From contig JANXRI010000372.1 in the NCBI GenBank assembly GCA_025353085.1, positions 1 through 5,463 on the forward strand: a stretch of 5,463 nt of DNA, in the 5' to 3' direction. The notes below the pieces were generated by a model, which saw nothing but the letters and a program-made list of their open reading frames with translations, made no database searches and was not told the origin of the DNA. The stretch's first letter is position 1; every line of letters starts with the position of its first letter. Of this stretch, positions 1 through 4,990 are shown one piece after another. This DNA comes from Betaproteobacteria bacterium (lineage in GTDB: Bacteria; Pseudomonadota; Gammaproteobacteria; Burkholderiales; SG8-41). A program made the position numbers and the translations under genes.

Positions 1-1
1 C

Positions 2-55
2 GTCACGCCCGTCCCGCACAACGGATGCCGCGCGCCGAAGCGGCGTCGCATCTAA
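2..55 (+). CDS. rpsK: 30S ribosomal protein S11, C-terminal end (partial)
   Basis: The first 55 bases hold the last 17 codons of rpsK, running off the left edge. Read from position 2, the translation is VTPVPHNGCRAPKRRRI followed by TAA at 53-55. It closely matches the S11 C-terminus known from E. coli (…TPIPHNGCRPPKKRRV), including the invariant PHNGCR motif and the basic tail. S11 sits on the platform of the 30S subunit and contacts 16S rRNA. Its place directly before rpsD is the standard alpha-operon order. The stop codon is part of the rpsD ribosome binding site (TAAGGAG, 53-59), so the two genes are probably translationally coupled. Only the tail is visible, but the motif and context make the call firm. 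Confidence 0.93.
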   Translation, partial: VTPVPHNGCRAPKRRRI

Positions 56-60
56 GGAGA
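53..60 (+). promoter_or_regulatory. Ribosome binding site of rpsD overlapping the rpsK stop
   Basis: TAAGGAGA combines the rpsK stop codon (53-55) with a near-perfect Shine-Dalgarno core (AAGGAG, 54-59), ending 8 bases before the GTG at 68. This supports the GTG start of rpsD and suggests that ribosomes ending S11 help initiate S4. Confidence 0.85.
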
Positions 61-67
61 ACCGGCT

Positions 68-694
68 GTGGCCAGAAATCTAGATCCAAAATGCCGCCAA
101 TGCCGCCGCGAAGGGGAGAAGTTATTCCTGAAGGGCGACAAGTGCTTTACCGACAAATGCGCGATCGAGCGTCGCAACTATCCGCCCGGCCAGCATGGAC
201 AGAAAAACAGCCGGCTGTCAGGCTACGGCGTGCAGTTGCGCGAGAAACAAAAGCTGCGCCGTATCTATGGCTTGCTCGAAGGCCAATTCCGCAATATCTA
301 TCATCGCGCGGAGCAGAAGAAGGGCATCACCGGCGAGACGCTGTTGCAAATGCTCGAGTCGCGCCTCGACAACATCACCTACAAAATGGGCTTTGGTGCG
401 TCGCGTGCCGAAGCGCGCCAGATCGTGCGCCATAACGGCATTCTCGTGAACGGCCGGCGCGTCAACATTCCGTCCTATCAGTTGCGCCCGGGCGACGTGG
501 TTGAAGTCGCGGCCAAGGCGAAAGAACACCTGCGCATCAAGGCTGCTCTCGAAGCGACCTCTGGACGCGGTTATCCGGAATGGCTCGAAGTCGATTCAGG
601 TGCGTTCAAGGGCACGTTCAAAACCATGCCCCAACGCAGCGATCTGCCTTCAACCATCAATGAATCGCTGGTGGTCGAGCTGTACTCGAAATAA
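68..694 (+). CDS. rpsD: 30S ribosomal protein S4, four-cysteine (C+) type
   Basis: This encodes S4 (208 aa), a primary 16S rRNA-binding protein that nucleates 30S assembly. In E. coli it is also the translational repressor of the alpha operon. The start is GTG, chosen for the strong SD at 54-59 and for the canonical MARN N-terminus. The N-terminal domain (about 1-96) contains PPGQHG (39-44) and GVQLREKQKLRRIYG (54-68). The S4 RNA-binding domain spans about 98-160 (SRLDN, RAEARQIVRHNGILVNGR), and the C-terminus ends in the typical VELYSK. Cys9, Cys12, Cys26 and Cys31 form the zinc-knuckle pattern of C+ S4 proteins such as that of Thermus. The E. coli, Neisseria and Burkholderia proteins, as I remember them, lack this set. 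Length matches the family (about 205-208 aa). It lies between rpsK and rpoA, and I see nothing broken. Confidence 0.97.
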   Translation: MARNLDPKCRQCRREGEKLFLKGDKCFTDKCAIERRNYPPGQHGQKNSRLSGYGVQLREKQKLRRIYGLLEGQFRNIYHRAEQKKGITGETLLQMLESRLDNITYKMGFGASRAEARQIVRHNGILVNGRRVNIPSYQLRPGDVVEVAAKAKEHLRIKAALEATSGRGYPEWLEVDSGAFKGTFKTMPQRSDLPSTINESLVVELYSK

Positions 695-822
695 GGAATT
701 GAATCAGGGCCTGGGAGGAGTGGCTTCCATTTCACCCAGACCCTTGTGATCCCCGTATCGGGGAAGCTCAGACAGGAAGAAAAGCTCCCTTAGAGCTTCC
801 TTAATCGTTAGAGGAATAAGCC
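695..822 (+). promoter_or_regulatory. rpsD-rpoA intergenic region with alternative hairpins
   Basis: This 128-base gap is longer than usual inside the alpha operon and rich in inverted repeats. Hairpin 1 pairs 706-715 with 735-744 (one C-A mismatch). Hairpin 2 pairs 750-755 with 759-764 (CCCCG-TAT-CGGGG core). Hairpin 3a pairs 762-769 (GGAAGCTC) with 793-800 (GAGCTTCC). Hairpin 3b pairs 782-787 (AAGCTC) with the same right arm, 793-798. 3a excludes both 3b and hairpin 2, because it shares bases with each. The rpoA Shine-Dalgarno (GAGGA, 811-815) follows directly. No U-run follows the last stem, so this is not a standard terminator. Control of rpoA translation, an RNA-processing site or a protein-binding site is possible, but the function is inferred from pairing only. 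Confidence 0.5.
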
Positions 823-1818
823 ATGCCCAGCAGCACCTTTCTTAAGCCTCGTATCATTGATGTGCAGAACATTTCGCCGTTCCATGCCAAAGTCACGATG
901 GAGCCGTTCGAGCGCGGCTATGGCCATACGCTCGGCAATGCGCTGCGCCGCATCCTGTTGTCCTCGATGCCCGGATTTTCCGCCACCGAAGTGAAGATGG
1001 ACGGAGTGCTCCACGAGTACTCGACGATCGACGGCGTGCAGGAAGACGTAGTCGACATCCTGCTGAACCTCAAAGGCATCGTGCTTAAGTTGCACAACCG
1101 CGAAGAGGCTGAGCTCACATTGAAGAAGCAGGGCGAAGGCGTGGTTACGGCGGGTGACATCGAGTCGATGCACGACGTCGAGATCGTCAATCCCGATCAC
1201 GTGATCGCGCATCTGACCGCCGGCGGCAAACTCGACATGCAAATCAAAGTCGAGCACGGGCGGGGCTATGTGCCCGGTGCGGTTCGCACGAGCCGTGGCG
1301 AACAGATTGAAGGCGCGGTGAGCCGCGCCGTCGGCAGCATTGTGCTTGACGCTTCTTACAGCCCCGTACGGCGCGTGAGCTATCAGGTTGATTCGGCGCG
1401 GGTGGAACAGCGCACCGACCTCGATAAGCTAATCATCGACATCGAAACCAACGGCGCGATCGAGCCCGAAGAAGCGATCCGATATGCGGCTCGCATTCTC
1501 GTCGATCAACTCGTGGTGTTCGCCGATTTAAAAGGCACTCCCGTGCAGATTGAGCAGCCGAAAGCTCAGCAGATCGATCCGATCCTCCTACGGCCCGTGG
1601 ACGATCTCGAGCTCACCGTACGCTCAGCCAATTGTCTCAAGGCGGAAAACATCTATTACATCGGCGACTTGATCCAGCGCAGTGAGACTGAACTACTGAA
1701 GACGCCGAATCTGGGCCGCAAGTCGCTCAATGAGATCAAGGAAGTGCTCGCCTCACGCGGATTGACCCTCGGCATGCGGCTCGAAAACTGGCCTCCCGTC
1801 GGGCTCGAAAAGGTTTAA
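823..1818 (+). CDS. rpoA: DNA-directed RNA polymerase subunit alpha
   Basis: This encodes the alpha subunit (331 aa; E. coli 329), whose dimer scaffolds RNA polymerase assembly and contacts UP elements and activators. The N-terminal domain (about 1-235) has the conserved assembly segment ERGYGHTLGNALRRILLSSMPG (30-51), GVLHEYSTIDGVQEDVVDILLNLKG (61-85) and VEQRTDLDKL (194-203). A short linker (about 236-250) leads to the C-terminal domain (about 251-320). That domain keeps the DNA-contacting residues equivalent to E. coli Arg265, Asn268, Cys269, Lys298 and Ser299, here at 267, 270, 271, 300 and 301, in the motifs TVRSANCLKAE and TPNLGRKSLNEIKEVL. A small insertion near 155-170 relative to E. 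coli lies in a variable region. The ATG is placed 7 bases after GAGGA. Sequence style is betaproteobacterial. Confidence 0.98.
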   Translation: MPSSTFLKPRIIDVQNISPFHAKVTMEPFERGYGHTLGNALRRILLSSMPGFSATEVKMDGVLHEYSTIDGVQEDVVDILLNLKGIVLKLHNREEAELTLKKQGEGVVTAGDIESMHDVEIVNPDHVIAHLTAGGKLDMQIKVEHGRGYVPGAVRTSRGEQIEGAVSRAVGSIVLDASYSPVRRVSYQVDSARVEQRTDLDKLIIDIETNGAIEPEEAIRYAARILVDQLVVFADLKGTPVQIEQPKAQQIDPILLRPVDDLELTVRSANCLKAENIYYIGDLIQRSETELLKTPNLGRKSLNEIKEVLASRGLTLGMRLENWPPVGLEKV

Positions 1819-1917
1819 AAGCTTCTAACTACATGAGGGGGGCGCACCCCCTCACGCGCTCCCCAAAGCAAGGCCTGTGTCAAAAATTATGAAACAGGCT
1901 TCAATAAAGGATTTGCC
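1819..1917 (+). promoter_or_regulatory. rpoA-rplQ intergenic region with two hairpins
   Basis: This 99-base gap carries two stems. The first is a perfect 8-bp stem, 1834-1841 (TGAGGGGG) with 1847-1854 (CCCCCTCA), loop GCGCA. It is not followed by a T-run, so it is a poor intrinsic terminator. The second pairs 1871-1878 with 1894-1901 (core GCCTGT/ACAGGC, one G-T wobble) around an A/T-rich loop. The rplQ ribosome binding site AAAGG (1906-1910) follows 7 bases before the ATG. Such stems could protect mRNA ends or modulate rplQ expression. No promoter is evident. Confidence 0.5.
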
Positions 1918-2322
1918 ATGCGTCACCGTCTTGGTTTAAGAAAACTTAATCGCACCAGCAGTCACCGTTTGGCGATGCTGCGCAACATGACAGTGTCGCT
2001 GCTGCGGCATGAAGTCATCAAGACCACTCTGCCGAAAGCGAAGGAGTTGCGCCGCGTTGCCGAGCCGATACTGACGCTCGGTAAATCGCCGTCGCTTGCC
2101 AATCGCCGGCTCGCTTTCGACCGCCTGCGCGATCGTGACATCGTAACCAAATTGTTCGGCGAACTCGGCCCGCGTTACGCCGGCCGCAACGGCGGCTATC
2201 TGCGCATATTGAAATTTGGTTTTCGCAAGGGGGACAACGCGCCAATGGCGGTGGTGGAGCTCATCGACCGTCCAGAGGTAGCAGAGGATAAAAAAGAAGA
2301 AGCGCCTGCCAAGGCGGCATAA
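1918..2322 (+). CDS. rplQ: 50S ribosomal protein L17
   Basis: This encodes L17 (134 aa; E. coli 127), a 23S rRNA-binding protein near the peptide exit tunnel of the large subunit. The start MRHRLGLRKLNR (1-12) is canonical. It is followed by SSHRLAMLRNMTVSLLRHE (14-32), the family signature IKTTLPKAKELRRVAEP (34-50) and RILKFGFRKGDNAPMAVVELIDR (96-118). The tail (about 120-134) is rich in Glu, Lys and Ala, as is common and variable in this family. The ATG follows an AAAGG ribosome binding site by 7 bases. It is the last gene of the alpha operon, and a strong intrinsic terminator follows 19 bases after the stop codon. Confidence 0.97.
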   Translation: MRHRLGLRKLNRTSSHRLAMLRNMTVSLLRHEVIKTTLPKAKELRRVAEPILTLGKSPSLANRRLAFDRLRDRDIVTKLFGELGPRYAGRNGGYLRILKFGFRKGDNAPMAVVELIDRPEVAEDKKEEAPAKAA

Positions 2323-2341
2323 TAAAAACAAGCAGCATTTG

Positions 2342-2371
2342 AAAAGCCGGCTTCGTGCCGGCTTTTTTGTT
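2342..2371 (+). terminator. Intrinsic terminator of the alpha operon
   Basis: A GC-rich stem AGCCGGC (2345-2351) pairs with GCCGGCT (2357-2363) around the loop TTCGT. The stem extends outward by AAA/TTT, and six T residues (2363-2368) follow, then GTT. This is a textbook rho-independent terminator directly after rplQ. Because A-runs flank the left arm, it may work weakly on the other strand too. Confidence 0.93.
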
Positions 2372-2400
2372 GTACGCGCCCCAGGGTTTAAAATCGCCCC
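2367..2400 (+). promoter_or_regulatory. Probable sigma70-type promoter giving a leaderless mRNA
   Basis: TTGTTG (2367-2372) and TAAAAT (2389-2394) are separated by 16 bases. They resemble -35 (TTGACA) and -10 (TATAAT) elements with 3 and 5 matches of 6. The -10 ends 6 bases before the ATG at 2401, so transcription would begin at or next to that A. No Shine-Dalgarno is present between the two. The -35 lies in the T-run of the rplQ terminator. The leaderless reading is an inference from spacing. Confidence 0.55.
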
Positions 2401-3084
2401 ATGTTCAACGATCTCGAATTGACCGGCCGCGCTTCGACCCATGTCGTACAGCGCGACGATCTCGGCGCTGCCATTCACCATCAGGCGCTTGAGCCTTTCC
2501 TTGCCCTGAAAACAGCGGCAGCCAATTCCGGCATCGATCTCCAGATCGCGAGCGGGTTCCGCGATTTCGGCGCGCAGCTTCGCATCTGGAACATGAAGTA
2601 TCGCGGCGAGCGTCCGCTCTATGATGTCGCGGGTAACGTCCGCGATCACGCGAGCCTTACTACCAGCGAACGTATCGATGGCATTCTGTGCTGGAGTGCG
2701 CTGCCGGGCGCCAGCCGCCATCACTGGGGCACCGACATCGACGTGATCGATCGCGCCGCGATGCCGGAGAACTATCGTTATCGACTCGTGCCTGAAGAGT
2801 ACGCACCCGGCGGCGTATTTGCTGCGCTCAACAGTTGGCTAACCGGCAACATCGCGCGCTACGGTTTCTACCGCCCGTATGCAGAATACCGCGGCGGTGT
2901 GAACCCTGAGCCGTGGCATTTGAGTTTTGCACCGATTGCAACACCGGCGTTGCAGTTGCTTACGCCGGAACTCATTGCCGCCATCGTGCGCGATAGCGAA
3001 TTGCTCGGCAAGGACGAGGTGCTTGCACGGCTGCCCGCTATTTACCGCACATATGTCGTGAACATTTCCGCATACCCAAGCTAG
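2401..3084 (+). CDS. M15-family (VanY-like) D-Ala-D-Ala carboxypeptidase / peptidoglycan metallopeptidase
   Basis: A 227-aa zinc peptidase of the M15B/VanY group, which typically cleaves D-Ala-D-Ala or related peptides of peptidoglycan. The substrate cannot be fixed from sequence. Visible landmarks are SGFRDF with Arg54 (51-56, the conserved substrate-binding Arg region), then the zinc motif SRHHWGTDID (105-114) giving ligands His107 and Asp114, and PEPWHLSF (169-176) giving catalytic Glu170 and the third ligand His173. The active site therefore looks complete. There is no N-terminal hydrophobic stretch, lipobox or membrane segment, which is odd for an enzyme acting on the wall. It may act on cytoplasmic peptides, be exported another way, or start differently, though no upstream in-frame start is supported. 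It sits alone after the operon terminator, with its own promoter and no obvious Shine-Dalgarno. Confidence 0.85.
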   Translation: MFNDLELTGRASTHVVQRDDLGAAIHHQALEPFLALKTAAANSGIDLQIASGFRDFGAQLRIWNMKYRGERPLYDVAGNVRDHASLTTSERIDGILCWSALPGASRHHWGTDIDVIDRAAMPENYRYRLVPEEYAPGGVFAALNSWLTGNIARYGFYRPYAEYRGGVNPEPWHLSFAPIATPALQLLTPELIAAIVRDSELLGKDEVLARLPAIYRTYVVNISAYPS

Positions 3085-3121
3085 TTTTGTCGGCCTCAGT
3101 GACGTAAGCCGCGCAACGCAC

Positions 3122-3220
3122 ATGAGTGTGTTTCTGTTCACCGACTATGGCGCATTCGATCTGTGCGCCGGTCACGACAAAGCGGTGTTCGCCGACCTAG
3201 CCGACCTAACAGCGCCGATT
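3122..3220 (+). pseudogene. Remnant of a SAM hydroxide adenosyltransferase (DUF62-type) N-terminus
   Basis: An ATG at 3122 opens a frame whose first 33 residues include SVFLFTDYGAFDLCAG (2-17) and KAVFADL (20-26), ending near AlaProIle (31-33). This resembles the N-terminus of S-adenosylmethionine hydrolase/hydroxide adenosyltransferases, which begin with a beta strand, the SAM-binding LFTD(F/Y)G motif, then roughly a YVGQVKAVL helix and AP.APIID. Family members are about 250-270 aa. Here the likeness stops after about 33 residues, and the frame ends at 3331 inside the next gene, with no later family motif in any plus frame. A perfect 9-base tandem repeat (3191-3208) adds an extra Ala-Asp-Leu relative to the expected sequence. 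No Shine-Dalgarno precedes the ATG. The best reading is a decayed gene fragment; a 69-aa functional peptide or chance likeness remains possible. Confidence 0.5.
3191..3208 (+). repeat. Perfect 9-base tandem duplication
   Basis: GCCGACCTA occurs twice in direct succession (3191-3199, 3200-3208). It is in frame with the remnant starting at 3122 and duplicates Ala-Asp-Leu. It looks like a slippage duplication. Confidence 0.8.
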
Positions 3221-3256
3221 GCGGGCAACTCGCGTGTAAAGCGCACCGCCTCTCGC

Positions 3257-3285
3257 TTGTTGAGCATTTCCTTCTTGCCTATACT
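3257..3285 (+). promoter_or_regulatory. Probable sigma70-type promoter of the oxidoreductase gene
   Basis: TTGTTG (3257-3262) is followed after exactly 17 bases by TATACT (3280-3285, 5 of 6 matches to TATAAT). Transcription would begin near 3292, giving a leader of about 25 bases that includes the GGAG ribosome binding site (3307-3310). Position and spacing fit well; the -35 is only moderate. Confidence 0.55.
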
Positions 3286-3306
3286 CGGCGACACTGCCGT
3301 CAGACT

Positions 3307-3310
3307 GGAG
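3307..3310 (+). promoter_or_regulatory. Ribosome binding site supporting the GTG start at 3318
   Basis: GGAG ends 7 bases before GTG at 3318. The adjacent TTG codon (3321) is also a possible start but has less suitable spacing, and the nearby ATG at 3328 is out of frame. This decides for GTG. Confidence 0.65.
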
Positions 3311-3317
3311 CATCGAC

Positions 3318-4313
3318 GTGTTGAAAAATGAAACTGCCGTCCGTTGGGGCGTAATCGGCCTTGGAGGAATCGTCGTCCAGCAAATCGCGCCCGCGATCGT
3401 CAACTCGCTACATTCGAAACTGGTCGCGTGTGTGGGCAGCACGCCTGACAAAACACGTGCATTCGCGCAGCGGTTCGGCGTGCCCGGTTGCTATGCGAGT
3501 ATCGAAGAGCTCGCTGCCGCCAACGAGGTTGACGCGATATTCATCGCGACGCCCAACGCGGACCATCACCGGATGGTTCTGGAGGCGGCGCGTGCAGGCA
3601 AACATATACTGTGTGAAAAACCGCTGGCGCTTGTCGTCGAGCATGGACGTGAAATGGTCGACGTATGCCGAGTCGCGGGCGTTATCCTGCGCACGGCGTT
3701 TCAGATCAGGCTCGAAGCAATCCTTGTGCGCGTGCGCGAGATTGTGTGTTCCGGCGTACTCGGCGATTTACGTGCAGTTTTGTTCGAGCGGATTGCACCG
3801 CTGCGCCAACACGGCGCCTGGCGCGACGATCCGCGGCAGGGCGGAGTGCTGTTCGACGTGGCGGTTCATCTGTTCGATCAGGTCGAGTGGCTGACGAATT
3901 TGAAAGTGCGCGAGTTGTCGGCCTACTCGCATCCCGATCGCCGGCTTGGTGTCGCCGACGACACGCTGGCGATTCTCGGCATGCTCGGCGCCGACTGCCA
4001 TGTGGTGGTTCGCGCGAGCCGTGAAATCGCGTACGCGGGCAATGATTTGCGCATCCAGGGCCGCTCCGGCATGTTGACAACCTCGGCGCTGCGCTGGGCG
4101 GACGAGCACGTGCTGCGCATTCAGACGGCGGCTGGGGAAACCATCGAGCGCTTTGCGCCGAGCCCGCTGTATGCGCATGAGATCGAGGCGTTCGCGCGTG
4201 AAGTCAGAGGGGCGCCCGGTGCGCTCGCATCCGGCGAAGACGGCGTGCGCGCGATTCAACTTGCGAGCGCGGTGCTGCAATCAATCGAAACACGGCGTTC
4301 GGTAGACGTTTAG
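3318..4313 (+). CDS. Gfo/Idh/MocA-family NAD(P)-dependent oxidoreductase
   Basis: A 331-aa cytoplasmic dehydrogenase of the Gfo/Idh/MocA family, whose members oxidise or reduce sugars, inositols and related carbonyl compounds with NAD(P). The substrate cannot be told. The N-terminal Rossmann fold (about 8-125) has the dinucleotide motif GVIGLGGI (11-18). The segment IFIATPNADHH (74-84) and the signature CEKPLAL (99-105) follow, with Lys101 as the usual catalytic lysine. The C-terminal alpha/beta domain contains GGVLFDVAVHLFD (175-187), the G-G-x3-D-x3-H motif with Asp180 and His184 expected in the active site. Length is typical and all core residues are present. The GTG start is set by GGAG 7 bases upstream. 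The stop TAG is followed after four bases by the DUF488 gene, so the two are probably cotranscribed. There is no signal peptide, although periplasmic family members exist. Confidence 0.9.
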   Translation: MLKNETAVRWGVIGLGGIVVQQIAPAIVNSLHSKLVACVGSTPDKTRAFAQRFGVPGCYASIEELAAANEVDAIFIATPNADHHRMVLEAARAGKHILCEKPLALVVEHGREMVDVCRVAGVILRTAFQIRLEAILVRVREIVCSGVLGDLRAVLFERIAPLRQHGAWRDDPRQGGVLFDVAVHLFDQVEWLTNLKVRELSAYSHPDRRLGVADDTLAILGMLGADCHVVVRASREIAYAGNDLRIQGRSGMLTTSALRWADEHVLRIQTAAGETIERFAPSPLYAHEIEAFAREVRGAPGALASGEDGVRAIQLASAVLQSIETRRSVDV

Positions 4314-4317
4314 CCGC

Positions 4318-4863
4318 GTGACCACTCTATATACGATCGGCCACGGCAACCGCCCGGTCGAAGACGTCGTGGCGATGTTGCAAAGCGCGCGCATCGAATG
4401 TCTCGTCGACGTGCGTGCCTACCCGCGATCGCGCCGCAACCCGCAGTTCGCACGCATGGCGCTCGATCCCGTATTGAAAGCGCACGCCATACAGTATGTG
4501 TGGGAAGGCGGCCCTCTGGGTGGCATGCGCCGGCCGCACGTCGAGTCACCCCACCTTGCGCTCGACGATGCGGCGCACCGCGGTTATGCGGACCACATGG
4601 CAACGGCTGAATTCGCAAGCGCGCTTGAACGGCTGATCGCTATCGGTAGTGCGCGCGCCACGGCTTTCATGTGCGCTGAGACGCATCCCGGGCACTGCCA
4701 CCGCTCGTTCATCGCCGACGCGTTGCTCGCGCATGATATCGAGGTGTTGCATCTGATGGGACCGCATGACGTTCGACACCACACGTTGCGTGAGGGCGCG
4801 CGGCTGGCGCCGGGTGGTCGGGTGGTGTACGACGCGTGCGTGCAACTCGGGCTCGCGCTTTAA
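4318..4863 (+). CDS. DUF488 family protein
   Basis: A 181-aa protein of the DUF488 family, a small soluble cytoplasmic family of unsettled biochemical role. The diagnostic blocks are all present: TIGHG (6-10, near the usual TIGHS), LVDVRAYPRSRRNPQF (29-44), a Y-x-x-x-GGPLGGMRRP stretch (60-73), then CAETHPGHCHRSFIADAL (119-136). The last contains the conserved Cys119, Glu121 and CHR (127-129), candidates for metal binding or redox catalysis. The start is GTG only four bases after the oxidoreductase stop, with no clear Shine-Dalgarno, so translation is likely coupled to that gene. Length fits the short form of the family. Linkage to the oxidoreductase suggests a shared process, but I cannot name it. 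Confidence 0.85.
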   Translation: MTTLYTIGHGNRPVEDVVAMLQSARIECLVDVRAYPRSRRNPQFARMALDPVLKAHAIQYVWEGGPLGGMRRPHVESPHLALDDAAHRGYADHMATAEFASALERLIAIGSARATAFMCAETHPGHCHRSFIADALLAHDIEVLHLMGPHDVRHHTLREGARLAPGGRVVYDACVQLGLAL

Positions 4864-4990
4864 TGTCAATTACTGATAATTCAAAAATAAGCGACAGCGA
4901 ATTTTGCGCGACGCTCCCCTCGCCCTCCGGGAGAGTGGGCTGGGGGTGAGGGAATCGAGCGATGCAGGGATTTATGAAAATCTCGATAAA
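4864..4990. other. Convergent intergenic region
   Basis: This gap separates the plus-strand DUF488 gene from the minus-strand TonB receptor. It starts A/T-rich, with a small inverted repeat AATTA/TAATT (4868-4872, 4877-4881), and continues with a C/G-rich palindromic element (listed separately). It ends with two small overlapping inverted repeats, ATCGAG/CTCGAT (4954-4959, 4982-4987) and TTTAT/ATAAA (4971-4975, 4986-4990). I see no classical stem plus T-run terminator for either gene, though the palindrome may serve. Confidence 0.6.
4914..4952. repeat. REP-like palindromic intergenic element
   Basis: CCCTCGCCC (4917-4925) can pair with GGGTGAGGG (4944-4952), nine pairs with one G-T wobble. 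The loop contains the CTCC/GGAG centre (4925-4933), and GCCC (4922-4925) with GGGC (4937-4940) is an alternative inner stem. On the minus strand it reads as a CCCTCACCCCCAGCCC…CTCCCGGAGGG pattern. From memory, this strongly resembles intergenic palindromes scattered in many proteobacterial genomes, often between convergent genes. Only one copy is visible here, so its repeat status is an inference. It may end transcription from both sides. Confidence 0.6.

Larger units (their letters stand above)
3085..3317. other. Intergenic region with gene remnant and promoter
   Basis: These 233 bases separate the peptidase from the oxidoreductase. They contain a short plus-strand frame from 3122 that resembles the start of a SAM hydroxide adenosyltransferase and a sigma70-like promoter near 3257-3285, both listed separately. 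I find no intrinsic terminator after the peptidase, no tRNA and no insertion-sequence end. Confidence 0.6.

Noticed and set aside
699..735. A promoter for rpoA starting at TTGAAT after rpsD
   Set aside because: No -10-like hexamer lies 15-19 bases downstream, where the sequence is G/C-rich.
808..1257. Minus-strand open frame of 149 codons within rpoA
   Set aside because: It is antisense to highly conserved rpoA sequence, with no ribosome binding site or motif of its own.
1834..1860. The G/C hairpin after rpoA as an intrinsic terminator
   Set aside because: No T-run follows the stem (the next bases are CGCGCTCCCC), and rplQ must still be transcribed.
1936..2724. Long minus-strand open frame (262 codons) across rplQ and the peptidase start
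   Set aside because: It crosses the operon terminator, lies antisense to two clearly recognised genes and shows no family motif. It reflects the GC-rich codon pattern of the plus-strand genes.
3768..4280. Minus-strand open frame of 170 codons within the oxidoreductase gene
   Set aside because: It is antisense to a gene with intact Rossmann and EKP motifs. It has no recognisable domain and is rich in Arg and His, as expected for a shadow frame.
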